From Ga0077536 sp035325705 (lineage in GTDB: Bacteria > Pseudomonadota > Gammaproteobacteria > Ga0077536), in contig DAOKZI010000002.1 of the NCBI GenBank assembly GCA_035325705.1, forward strand, positions 224,713 through 288,712: 64,000 nucleotides of DNA, written 5' to 3'. The notes beneath the pieces are model-generated. The model was not told the DNA's origin and did no database searches. It saw only the letters and a list, made by a program, of their open reading frames with translations. Below are positions 24,810 to 32,497 of the stretch, one piece after another (within the stretch, counting starts at the first letter, position 1; each line of letters begins with the position of its first letter). A program made the translations under genes and the position numbers.

Positions 24810-24838
24810 TGTAGCCGCCATGTAGCCACCATGTAGCC
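24810..24838 (+). promoter_or_regulatory. Putative integrase arm-type sites, right end (3 copies)
   Basis: TGTAGCC at 24810-24816, 24821-24827 and 24832-24838, each 11 bp apart, between the integrase start and attR. Two more in the same orientation lie near attL. Confidence 0.62.
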
Positions 24839-24956
24839 GCGGTGAATGAAACGGCTTCAAAGTGGATCGGACCCCTTCTTACTCTTAACCTACTGTTTCA
24901 TCAACTTCTTCAAATTCCCTCAAAATTCAGTAGCCATCTTTCAAAACCGCTTAAAA

Positions 24957-24997
24957 CGGACTCTGACTCCGCCAGTCTAGGTTCGAATCCTAGTCCC
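24957..24997. repeat. attR: 41-bp copy of the tRNA-Gln 3' half
   Basis: Identical to 8887-8927. Here it is only a fragment: bases upstream of CGGACTCTG do not restore a D arm, so this is not a tRNA gene. The next bases AGCCA match the tRNA end with two bases missing. Confidence 0.92.
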
Positions 24998-25068
24998 AGC
25001 CACTCCCTCCGTAAGTCTTTAGCGCACAACGTGAATCCGTAACGGCTCAACTGGCCGGAGACGGATTC

Positions 25069-25289
25069 ATGCGCCAGCGTCTACACAACGTCTACACATC
25101 ACCCGCAAACGCGGAGTTTTTCACTACCGCCGACGCCTCCCGGGCCAGCAATCCGGCGAATTATGGATAACACTACGCACCAAGAGCTACCGGGAAGCGG
25201 AACACCGCGCCGGGCTGCTGAACGCTGTGTTTGAAGACGGCTGGAGACGCCACGGATCTTCTTTCCTTTGTTGCCGAAACGGCGCATGA
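25069..25289 (+). pseudogene. Remnant of a second tyrosine integrase beside attR
   Basis: ATG at 25069 begins MRQRLHNVY; after two extra bases near 25092-25098 the next frame continues ITRKRGVFHYRRRLPGQQSG, then ELWITLRTKSYREAEHRAGLL and NAVFEDGWRR, and stops at 25287. This is the start of the arm/N-terminal domain of a phage integrase unrelated to the intact one. The rest of the gene is missing. It begins 72 bp after the attR core and points outward, where the integrase of an element inserted in the same tRNA would sit. Probably a relic of an earlier occupant. Confidence 0.7.
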
Positions 25290-25821
25290 AAGAGCGCGCC
25301 CCCGTTTTCGTAGCCCGGGTGCAGCGTAGCGGAACCCGGGATCGGGCATGCCCGATACGCAAGCGCTTTCGGCCCTGCTCGGCGCGCCCGCGCCGGGTCC
25401 TCCCGACTGCATGAGAGGACGACGGGCGCCGATCCCGGATTTCGCTGCGCTCCTTCCGAGCTACGAAGATCGTTCTCCTGTAGCCCGGAAGGAGCGCCGC
25501 GCAGCGGCGCGGAATCCGGGAGGGGCGCACCACGGCTCTTTCATGATTACGGGTGGCGCGGGCGTCATGACCGTTCGGCTGACGAAGGAAGACCAACGTT
25601 CTGCGTGATGACGGAGATGTTGGGCTTCCTTCGTCAGCCCAACGGTCATCCGTTTGGAACGACACGCTCGTCGCAGCGCCGGTTCGGCCGGGTGGGCGTG
25701 CACATCGTCGGCTCCGTTTGCCGGTTCGCCAGCGAACAGCGAATTAGGAGTATCGAGGCCATAGTCTCCGCCGATCGCGATGCTTCACGCTTCCTCGAGG
25801 CGTAAGAAATCGAGCCCGCAC
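25290..25821. repeat. Intergenic repeat cluster (REP-like copies and a long hairpin)
   Basis: No gene supported. Copies of the 'gtagcccgg..gcgcagcg..aatccggg' family at 25311-25345, 25430-25470 (reverse) and 25479-25522. A 31-bp imperfect inverted repeat follows (25567-25597 with 25619-25649; arms contain GGCTGACGAAGGAAG and CTTCCTTCGTCAGCC). The same hairpin family recurs at 63383-63456 and 63817-63890. 25650-25821 holds nothing I can name. Confidence 0.75.
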
Positions 25822-26478
25822 CTACGGACGGCCGAGCGCGCGCAGCGCCGCACATGCCGCGCCGTATCCATTGTCGATATTGACGGTGACGATGCCGGAC
25901 GCGCAGGAGGCGAGGATGGCGTTCAGTGCGGTGTGGCCGCCGGCGGCGACGCCGTAGCCGACCGAGGTCGGCACCGCGATCACGAGCCCGCCGTAGAGCC
26001 CGCCGATCACGCTGGGGAGCGCGGCGTCCATGCCGGCCGCGACGATCAAGGCCGACAGGCGCCGCAGCTCCTCGATGCGCTCCATCAGCCGCCACAGGCC
26101 CGCGACCCCGACGTCGAACACCGGCAGCACCGGCACGCCGCAATACGCGAGCGTACGCCAGGCTTCGCGCGCGACGGGCACGTCCGAGCTGCCCGCGGTG
26201 ACGATACCGATGCGCGGCGCGCCTTCGGCTCTAGGCGCGCAGGCGAAAAACGCGGTGCGCGACGGCGGATCGTAATCGAGCCGTGCGCGATGCGCGGGAT
26301 TCAGCGCGGCTTCGCGCTCGGGCTCGAGCCGCGTCAGCAGGCCGCCGCGGTCTGCGGACGCGAGTCGATCGAGCACGGCGTCGATCTGTGCCGGGCTCTT
26401 GTGCGCGCAGAACACGGCTTCTTCGAAACCGAGCCGCTCGCGGCGCGTCAGATCGAGCTGGATGTCCTCGGCGCTCAT
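25822..26478 (-). CDS. larB: Nickel-pincer cofactor biosynthesis protein LarB
   Basis: 218 residues. AIR-carboxylase-like fold with GIVTAGSSDVPVAREAWRTL, VFDVGVAGLWRLMERIEEL and VVAGMDAALPSVIGGLYGGLVIAVPTSVGYG. LarB carboxylates and hydrolyses nicotinic acid adenine dinucleotide to give pyridine-3,5-biscarboxylic acid mononucleotide, the first step towards the nickel-pincer nucleotide. ATGA overlap with larE upstream; last gene of the operon. Confidence 0.93.
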   Translation of the reverse strand: MSAEDIQLDLTRRERLGFEEAVFCAHKSPAQIDAVLDRLASADRGGLLTRLEPEREAALNPAHRARLDYDPPSRTAFFACAPRAEGAPRIGIVTAGSSDVPVAREAWRTLAYCGVPVLPVFDVGVAGLWRLMERIEELRRLSALIVAAGMDAALPSVIGGLYGGLVIAVPTSVGYGVAAGGHTALNAILASCASGIVTVNIDNGYGAACAALRALGRP

Positions 26479-27287
26479 CGGCTCTCGCGCAAGAAGGCGC
26501 TGCCGCGCCGGTACGGCGCGAACGAGATCTCGCCGCCGACGCCGTGCAGACGCGCAAGCGCCGCGAGCTCGGCCTGCAGCGCGGCGCAGCGCCCGCCGTC
26601 GAGTCGCGCCTGCGTATGCGGGTCGAGCTCGATCACCACGCCCGCCCGCCGCAGCCGGCAGCGCACGGTCTCGGGCGCGAGGTGTTCGCGCAGCAGGATC
26701 TCGGCGGCGTCGATGAAGCCCAGCGCGAGTTCGGCGATCGGCAAGCCGGTCTCCACCCGACTGGCGAGGCAGGGCGCGGCCGGCAGGTCCGCAATCTCGC
26801 CGAGACCGAGCGCGCGCGCGATCTCGCGCAGCGCCGCCTTGCCGAGCTGCGCTTCGACGCAGGGATGGCGTACGCCGTGCTCGCGCGCGGCGTCCAGGCC
26901 CGGGCGGTAATCATCGAGATCGTCGAGATTGGTGCCCGAGACGATCTGGCCGGGGATCGCTGCAGCAATCGCGGCGTAGAGATGGGTCTTGCAGTAGTAG
27001 CAGCGGTTCGCGGGATTCTGCAGGTATCGGTCGTCTTCGAATTCACCGGCGCCGAGGACGCTGAGCCGCCAGTGTTCGCGCGCTGCGAGCGCGCGCACGC
27101 GCGCCGTCGCGGCCGGCGGCACGGCCGGCGACACCGCGTGCACCATATGCGCGGCGTGGCCCAGCCTGCGCTGCGCGAGCGCGGCGAGCGTTAGGCTGTC
27201 GACGCCGCCCGACACCGCCACCACGCAGGGCGCGCAGTCGTGAAGCACTTCCGTCAAGCGCGCGATGGCGATCCGAACGGCGCTCAT
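26475..27287 (-). CDS. larE: ATP-dependent sacrificial sulfur transferase LarE
   Basis: 270 residues. The PP-loop VAVSGGVDSLTLAAL lies near residues 22-36. Later: NPANRCYYCKTHLYAAIAA with a CxxC pair, VSGTNLDDLDDYRPGL, and the family motif APCLASRVETG. LarE adenylates and thiolates the two carboxylates of the cofactor precursor. ATGA overlaps with larC before and larB after show tight coupling. Confidence 0.94.
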   Translation of the reverse strand: MSAVRIAIARLTEVLHDCAPCVVAVSGGVDSLTLAALAQRRLGHAAHMVHAVSPAVPPAATARVRALAAREHWRLSVLGAGEFEDDRYLQNPANRCYYCKTHLYAAIAAAIPGQIVSGTNLDDLDDYRPGLDAAREHGVRHPCVEAQLGKAALREIARALGLGEIADLPAAPCLASRVETGLPIAELALGFIDAAEILLREHLAPETVRCRLRRAGVVIELDPHTQARLDGGRCAALQAELAALARLHGVGGEISFAPYRRGSAFLRESR

Positions 27288-28516
27288 GAACTCGACTCTC
27301 CGGGCCCGCCGTCCGAACGCGAGGCCGAATCTTCGGCCGCGCGGCGCCGCCGCTCGCGCGCGGCGTGATCGCCGGCCGTCGCGAGAGTCGAGATTTCGGC
27401 CTTGAGCGTCATCCCGCCCGGCCGGCGGGCGCGCTTGACGCGGACGCCGTCCGCGGCGCTCGAAGTTTCGCGCACGAGCACACGGCGTTCGGTGCGCGCG
27501 AGGCGCACGCCCAAGGTAGTCGTCTCGCGGAAGCAGGCTGCGGCAACGGCTTCGCTGGCCGCTGGCTCCGTCAGTACGCGGATCGCGGCCGCCTGGCGCC
27601 CCTGCTTGGCGAGGACCGTGCCTTGCACGACGTCGAGCACGCCGGGCTCGGCGCGCAGGCGCTCCAGGCCGACGGCGAGATCCTCGGGCGTTTGATCGTC
27701 GACCTCGAAGCTGAGCGTCGTGATCTCGTCGATGCCGATGCAGTCTGCGGCGGGAAGATCTTCGAAGGTGAGTACGCGCAGCACGTTCGGCACACCGCGC
27801 AGCCGGCGCGTGCCGAAACCATGGCCGGTGCGCGACAGGACGCGGGGTGTAGCGCCGAGCCCGGAGCGCGGCGCGAGATGGCGAAGGATGGCGGCGCCGG
27901 TCGGCGTGATGCGCTCACCGGGCTCGCCGTCGTCGAAGCAGGGCAAGCCTTCGAGCAGCAGCACCGTGGCCGGGGCGGGTACGGGCAGCAGGCCGTGCGC
28001 CGTGCGCACGCGCCCGCTGCCCAGCGGCAGCGGACCGCAAGACCAGGCCGTGGCGCCGAGCTCCTCGATCAGCCAGGCCGCGGCGACGATGTCGGCGATC
28101 GAATCCCAGGCGCCGACTTCGTGGAAGCCGATCGCATCGATCGGCCGGCCGTGGACGCGGGCTTCCGCATCGGCAAGCTCGGCGAAAATCGCGATCGCGC
28201 GCTCGCGCACTTTGGGGGCGAGCGCCGCGGCCGCGAGACGAGTACGCAGATCGATCCAGCGGACGTGGTCGTGATGCACTCGTGCATGCGCATGGTCACC
28301 GGGCTCATCGTCCCCCGCAGGCAAGCTGACGACGAAGCGACTGCCGGACATGACGCCGTCGTCGACGGGCATGTGCGCGACCCGTACCGCTTCATCGAGC
28401 CCGGCGGCGCGCGTCGCAGCGATGGCGCCGTCCGCGAGCTGCGGCGCGAGATCGAGCAAGGCAGCGACGAACATGTCGCCGGCCACGCCGCCCACCGCAT
28501 CCAGGTGCAGATGCAC
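27284..28516 (-). CDS. larC: Nickel insertion protein LarC (CTP-dependent cyclometallase)
   Basis: 410 residues from a GTG. N-terminus HLHLDAVGGVAGDMFVAALLDL matches LarC; a His/Asp-rich loop (DDEPGDHAHARVHHDHVRW) probably handles nickel. HEVGAWDSIADIVAAAWLI and the C-terminal DDQTPEDLAVGLERLRAEPG and FRETTTLGVRLARTERR complete the full-length protein. The last about 50 residues are a charged tail. LarC inserts Ni into the pincer. A separate C-terminal-domain paralogue lies at 28793-29305. Confidence 0.92.
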   Translation of the reverse strand: MHLHLDAVGGVAGDMFVAALLDLAPQLADGAIAATRAAGLDEAVRVAHMPVDDGVMSGSRFVVSLPAGDDEPGDHAHARVHHDHVRWIDLRTRLAAAALAPKVRERAIAIFAELADAEARVHGRPIDAIGFHEVGAWDSIADIVAAAWLIEELGATAWSCGPLPLGSGRVRTAHGLLPVPAPATVLLLEGLPCFDDGEPGERITPTGAAILRHLAPRSGLGATPRVLSRTGHGFGTRRLRGVPNVLRVLTFEDLPAADCIGIDEITTLSFEVDDQTPEDLAVGLERLRAEPGVLDVVQGTVLAKQGRQAAAIRVLTEPAASEAVAAACFRETTTLGVRLARTERRVLVRETSSAADGVRVKRARRPGGMTLKAEISTLATAGDHAARERRRRAAEDSASRSDGGPGESSS

Positions 28517-28527
28517 GGCCGCCTCGC

Positions 28528-28749
28528 TCAGCTTTCGCTGCGGCGGCGGTGGGCGGCCTTTCTCGCCGCGTGACGCACGATGACGGCGACGACGATCGCG
28601 AGCAGCACGCCGCCGAGCACGACGAGGCGTTCCGTCCCGACGGCGTGCAGCGCGCGATGCAGCGCGCCGTCCAGCTCGAGATTCTCATGGGCATGGATCC
28701 TTGCGCTGACGGCCGCGAGCGCAGAGCAGACGACGAGACGACCTTTCAT
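28528..28749 (-). CDS. Small membrane protein inside the lar operon
   Basis: 73 residues, strong GGAGGAAA site seven bases before the ATG. An N-terminal signal-like stretch (MKGRLVVCSALAAVSARIHA) is followed by HENLELDGALHRALHAVGTE, a membrane helix (RLVVLGGVLLAIVVAVIV) and a basic tail RHAARKAAHRRRSES. Five His occur in a short soluble part, which might bind metal. 11 bp before larC, 43 bp after the LarC-like gene. No family recognised; a nickel-handling role is inference from place and composition. Confidence 0.65.
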   Translation of the reverse strand: MKGRLVVCSALAAVSARIHAHENLELDGALHRALHAVGTERLVVLGGVLLAIVVAVIVRHAARKAAHRRRSES

Positions 28750-28792
28750 GGCAGTTTCCTCCGGTTCGGTTTCGATGAGGCGATCATGCAGT

Positions 28793-29305
28793 TCACAGGT
28801 GCAGCTCCAGCGCGGCCGGCGGCGCGGGCGCGAGCGCCAGGCGGCTCTCGACGGCCGCTTTCAATACCGCGAGCGGCAGCTCGACGCCCGCGCGGCGCAG
28901 CGCCGCGCATACGCCGGAGAGATCGTCGTGCTCCGCTTTCACGCGCAGGCGTTCTTCGCCGTTCGCGATCGTCTTGACGCGCAGCGTCGCCCGCTCGGTG
29001 ACGTCGCCGCGATGCACGCTCAGCGCGAGCGCGTGACGCGCGATGTCGAAGTGACGGTGCGCCGCCGCGATCACCCGGTAGCCCCAGCAGCCGAGCTCCG
29101 CGCCGAGCAGGCGGCCGGCGGCGGGCTCGAGCTCGGCCGGCACGTCGAGATAGACGAGATAGGCGGGACGGTTCTTCTTCGTCAGGCTGGGCACCACCTG
29201 CACGTTGCGCGCGCCCAACGCCTCGGCGCGCGCGATGAACTCGCCGATCAGCTCACCCGGCGCGTCGTCGACCTGGGCCATGATGAGACACAGGCCCTCG
29301 TTCAC
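28793..29305 (-). CDS. Stand-alone LarC C-terminal-domain paralogue
   Basis: 170 residues from a GTG whose bases overlap the stop of the 594-residue gene (GTGA). GLCLIMAQVDDAPGELIGEF aligns with the LarC C-terminal start (LLETNIDDMTGE), and VQVVPSLTKKNRPAYLVYLDVP with the conserved KKNRPG segment. LarC proteins exist as one chain or as LarC1/LarC2, but here a complete larC is also present, so this is an extra copy dedicated to something else. The acidic/threonine positions of the classical motif are partly changed (TNIDDMTGE to AQVDDAPGE). Confidence 0.75.
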   Translation of the reverse strand: MNEGLCLIMAQVDDAPGELIGEFIARAEALGARNVQVVPSLTKKNRPAYLVYLDVPAELEPAAGRLLGAELGCWGYRVIAAAHRHFDIARHALALSVHRGDVTERATLRVKTIANGEERLRVKAEHDDLSGVCAALRRAGVELPLAVLKAAVESRLALAPAPPAALELHL

Positions 29306-31086
29306 GGCGTGGCCATCATGTCGACGGCGAGACGCGCGGCGGCCTCGGCATTGAGATTGGAGCCGGGAATGCCCGAGGACACGAAGCCCGCGCGCTGCGC
29401 GATCAGTCCGGCTTCCTCGGGCGCGTGCAGGCCCATCGCGGCCGCCACGGCGGCCGGCACCGTGACGTTGATGATGACGTTCGAGGCGAGCAGGATTTCG
29501 CTCGCGAGCGGCACGATCATCGGAACCAGCGGCGCGATGTCCGGCCGCTTGCCGAGCGCGACATCCGGAATGATTCGATCCGAATAGTGCTCGAGCCGCG
29601 TCGTCACGCCGTCGACGGTGATTTCCGCATCGAGATGAGCGTCGAAGGCGAACCACTCGCGGGCCAGCTTGCTGGCGCGCCGCGCGCCGGGGCCGATGTG
29701 CGTCATGCGCACCGCGATCTGCTTGCCGCTCATGCGCGACAGAAACTCGCCGACCCGCGCTTCCACCGTCTGCTTGCGCTCGGCATCGAGCTCGCGCACC
29801 ACCTCTTCCAGCGACGTGCCGGCCGCGAGCTCGTCGTAAGCCTTGGCCGCACGGCGGTACAGCGCCTTCGCGCGCACGCCCTCGGATGCCAGCAGCATTG
29901 CGTTCGTCACCGCACCGGCCTTTAGCTGCTGCGCCTTCCGCGCGACGATGTTCATCGCGATCATCGAGGTTTCCGGATCGAAGGCGAACGCATACCGGCG
30001 CTCGCGCAGCCGCTGCGCGACCGACTGCGGCGTCGCGTCGGGCTCGAGCAGGCACTTCATCGCGATCACGGCATCGGTGCAGACGTGGCCCAGCGGCGGA
30101 TTCACGGGTCCGGCGGACGATCCGGCGATGCCTTCCTGGAAAACGCCCATGATCTCGTCGACGGCCATGATGCCGATGACCGAGGGCCCGCCGATGTCTT
30201 TGAGGATGAGCCCGAGATCGCCGATCACCTGCCCCGTGTCGTATTCCTGGCCCGTGATGCGCACGGTGAGCTTGGGCGGCAGACCCGCGGTTTCGGCCGC
30301 CGTCCTGCCCGCGAGCCAGGCCGTGGTGACCTTGCCGTGCGGCCCGTACTCTTCGGCGATGTCGGCGTCGGGATGAATGATTTCGAGGATGGCGGCCGCG
30401 CCGAATACGGCCGCGTTCAGTGCCTGCGGTTTCATGCCTGCGCCGGCCATGCAGTCCATCATCGCCCGGGTGCCGATGCGCGCGCCGTTGACGGCCATCG
30501 CCGGAAAGATGATGTCCTCGCCGAGACGGCCGTGACCGATCAGCGGCCCACCCGAGACGACCATGTCGTAGCCGCTGATCGGCGAGAGCTTGCCGTCCAT
30601 CATGGCCTGATGGATCGCCATCGCCGCCGCGAAACCGGAGACCTTGTTGTTCTTCTTCGAGGTCGGGATCGCCGCGACACCGCAGCGATCGACGCCGGCC
30701 AGCATGCGCGCCGTCGCGCCGAGCTTGCGATTGCCGGCCGGTATGCCGACCTGCGCCTTGGTGCCGGTGAGGTACATCAACACCGCGGCGATCAGCGCCG
30801 CGTTGGCCGGCGCCGCGCCCGCCTGCACGGCTGCGCGGATGGCCTTGGCGAGGATCTCGTCGATGGGCTGGCTGGCGGCGTTGGCGAAGCGCAGCTTGTT
30901 GTCCATGCCGCGCTTCAATTCGTGCACGATCGCTTCGGCGGCATTGATCACGGCGATGTTCAACATGCCGTGACCGCCGAGCAGCGCATCGACCATGTCG
31001 CTGGTCAGCCAGTTCGGGCTGGCGCCCGCGCCGGTCGTGGCGGCGAGCAGCACTCTTTCGCGTTCACTCAGCGTCGGCGTCGACAT
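29302..31086 (-). CDS. Large conserved-looking protein of unknown function heading the lar operon
   Basis: 594 residues; GGAGG site nine bases before ATG. No signal peptide. Glycine-rich blocks look catalytic: LLGGHGMLNIAVINAAEAIVHE, GTKAQVGIPAGNRKLGATAR, AAIPTSKKNNKVSGFAAAMA, VVSGGPLIGHGRLGEDIIFP, EEYGPHGKVTTAWLAG and NPPLGHVCTDAVIAMKCL. I see no resemblance to LarA (no LarA-type His/Lys pattern I can match). The IPAGNRKLGA-type loops loosely recall serine-dehydratase/desulfidase alpha folds, but that is not an assignment. First gene of the operon, coupled by GTGA to the LarC-like gene. Candidate user of the nickel-pincer cofactor. Confidence 0.8.
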   Translation of the reverse strand: MSTPTLSERERVLLAATTGAGASPNWLTSDMVDALLGGHGMLNIAVINAAEAIVHELKRGMDNKLRFANAASQPIDEILAKAIRAAVQAGAAPANAALIAAVLMYLTGTKAQVGIPAGNRKLGATARMLAGVDRCGVAAIPTSKKNNKVSGFAAAMAIHQAMMDGKLSPISGYDMVVSGGPLIGHGRLGEDIIFPAMAVNGARIGTRAMMDCMAGAGMKPQALNAAVFGAAAILEIIHPDADIAEEYGPHGKVTTAWLAGRTAAETAGLPPKLTVRITGQEYDTGQVIGDLGLILKDIGGPSVIGIMAVDEIMGVFQEGIAGSSAGPVNPPLGHVCTDAVIAMKCLLEPDATPQSVAQRLRERRYAFAFDPETSMIAMNIVARKAQQLKAGAVTNAMLLASEGVRAKALYRRAAKAYDELAAGTSLEEVVRELDAERKQTVEARVGEFLSRMSGKQIAVRMTHIGPGARRASKLAREWFAFDAHLDAEITVDGVTTRLEHYSDRIIPDVALGKRPDIAPLVPMIVPLASEILLASNVIINVTVPAAVAAAMGLHAPEEAGLIAQRAGFVSSGIPGSNLNAEAAARLAVDMMATP

Positions 31087-31170
31087 GCGCAGTCTCCCTC
31101 CAGTGCGCCGTTCCGTGCGGAATGAAAAGAGCCGGGGCGCGTGCGATACGGCATGGCGCTGTGAGCCTTC

Positions 31171-31698
31171 TCAGACGCCGGTCCGCGACAGGAGCATCGG
31201 GCCTGGCCAGACGTTCAGCGCCAAGGCCGCCGCATACATGCCGAGCCCGAAGGCGGTATGTCCCATCACGCTCTTCAGACGCGTGAGGTTCGGCTGCGGC
31301 GTTCTTGCGCCGGCGATGCCGAGCCCGAGGCCCGGCATCATCACGAAATAAGGCGCGACGAGGAGCGCGAGCGACAGCAGGAGCGGTGCCGGCACGGTCG
31401 GCGCTTGCAGCCAGGCGCTCCCTTGCCACGCGACGAGCAGCAAGCCGTAGATCGCGCCCACGCCGTAGTGGAAGAGCCAGCCGAGGGCCGATTCGCCGCG
31501 CACCGGCGCGGCCTTGCCGATGCCGTCGTGGACGAAGCGTCCCTCGCGCATGTGCGCGAGCCAACGACCGACCAGCGCCCAGTTCGTCGCCGGCGTGCCG
31601 ACTGCACGCTGCAGAAGTGCGGCCCAGACGTCGAGCGCGAGCGTGCCGCCGACGCCGATCGCCGCCGCCCTCAGCGCCGTCTCCGGCCCCGCGGTCAT
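31171..31698 (-). CDS. DUF2938-family membrane protein
   Basis: 175 residues from MTAGPETALRAAAIGVGGT; an earlier in-frame start would run into the SDR gene. Four to five helices: AAIGVGGTLALDVWAALLQ, HYGVGAIYGLLLVAW, LLLSLALLVAPYFVMMPGLGLG and HTAFGLGMYAAALAL. Family motifs WALVGRWLAHMREGRFVHD and GESALGWLFHYG are present. Function of DUF2938 is unknown. Downstream of the SDR by 55 bp, same strand. Confidence 0.82.
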   Translation of the reverse strand: MTAGPETALRAAAIGVGGTLALDVWAALLQRAVGTPATNWALVGRWLAHMREGRFVHDGIGKAAPVRGESALGWLFHYGVGAIYGLLLVAWQGSAWLQAPTVPAPLLLSLALLVAPYFVMMPGLGLGIAGARTPQPNLTRLKSVMGHTAFGLGMYAAALALNVWPGPMLLSRTGV

Positions 31699-31753
31699 GG
31701 GCCTGCGCTCTTCTGGCCCGCGCGAAGCTGCGCGCGCGCCCGATAGCCGGCGC

Positions 31754-32497
31754 TCATAGCTCGGCGCGCCCGCCGTCGACGACGATCTCCGCGCCGAGCA
31801 TGTAGCTCGAGCCCTCGCCGGCGAGAAACAGCACTGCGGCGGCGATCTCTTCCGGCCGTCCCATGCGGCCGAGCGGCACCTGTGCGCCGACCATCGCGGC
31901 ATAGGCGCGATACTCGTCTTCGGACTCGAAGCGATCGCGATGGATGGGCGTCTCGATCGAGCCCGGGCTGACGGCGTTCACGCGTATCCCGCGCGGCAGC
32001 AGCTCCGCGGACAAACTGCGGGCGAACGACCTCACGGCCGCCTTCGACGCCGACAGCAGCGAGCGCCCCGGCGTGCCGACCTGGTTGAGCCACGAGGTAT
32101 TGAGAACGATCGAGCCGCCCGCGCGCATCAGCGGCAGCATGGCCTGGATCGTGAAAAAGACGCCTTTGACGTTGACGTCCATCAGTCGATCGAACAGCGC
32201 CGCGTCCGTGCTCTCGATGGGCGTGGCATACGCGACGCCCGCGTTCGCGAACAGGATGTCCAGCGCACCGAAGGCCGTTGCGAGCTCGCGGTGCAGACGC
32301 TGGAGATCCGCGGGCGAGCTGACGTCGGCTCGTATCGCCAGGCCGCGCTCGCCGAGCTCCGCTCGCACCGCGTCGAGCTTGTCCGTTTTGGTGCCCGTCA
32401 CGCAGACCCGCGCGCCGTTCGCCTGCAGCAGGCGCGCGGCCGCGAGGCCGATGCCGCTGCTGCCGCCGGTGATGAGTGCCGTCTTGCCGTCGAGCAT
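31754..32497 (-). CDS. SDR-family oxidoreductase lacking the catalytic Tyr
   Basis: 247 residues from MLDGKTALITGGSSGIG. Rossmann NAD(P) motif TGGSSGIG, then NAG in ANAGVAY and the usual C-terminal SPGSIETPIHRDRF and GAEIVVDGG. The active-site segment normally reads YSASK; here it is LLSASKAAVRSF, Leu in place of Tyr, with the Lys kept. So it may be non-catalytic or use another acid. Divergent from the LysR gene 228 bp away, its likely regulator. Confidence 0.85.
   Translation of the reverse strand: MLDGKTALITGGSSGIGLAAARLLQANGARVCVTGTKTDKLDAVRAELGERGLAIRADVSSPADLQRLHRELATAFGALDILFANAGVAYATPIESTDAALFDRLMDVNVKGVFFTIQAMLPLMRAGGSIVLNTSWLNQVGTPGRSLLSASKAAVRSFARSLSAELLPRGIRVNAVSPGSIETPIHRDRFESEDEYRAYAAMVGAQVPLGRMGRPEEIAAAVLFLAGEGSSYMLGAEIVVDGGRAEL

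Larger units (their letters stand above)
8887..24997. mobile_element. Integrated phage-satellite-like genomic island in tRNA-Gln (one unit about 16.07 kb)
   Basis: Bounded by the 41-bp direct repeats at 8887-8927 and 24957-24997, which are 16,070 bp apart. It encodes a tyrosine integrase next to attR, an AlpA-like regulator, a second HTH protein, a coupled replication operon, a P27 terminase small subunit, a prohead protease homologue and, at the attL end, a TIR-like plus membrane-protein pair with visibly lower GC. I find no portal, major capsid, large terminase or tail genes. Two HExxH proteins and several tiny coupled ORFs fill the middle. The combination fits a packaging-parasitic satellite better than a complete or simply deleted prophage, but a remnant prophage is the main alternative. 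Confidence 0.85.

Noticed and set aside
24957..25001. Second tRNA-Gln gene at attR
   Set aside because: Only the 3' half is present; no acceptor 5' strand or D arm upstream.
25079..25100. GTCTACACA direct repeats in 11-bp phase after attR, like arm sites
   Set aside because: They fall in the coding start of the integrase relic, differ from TGTAGCC, and are only two; the frameshift seems to lie in this repeat.
28793..30055. 420-codon frame extending the LarC-like gene upstream into the 594-aa gene
   Set aside because: The upstream part is a frame-shadow of the 594-aa gene; the GTG at 29305 with GTGA overlap gives the proper LarC-domain start.
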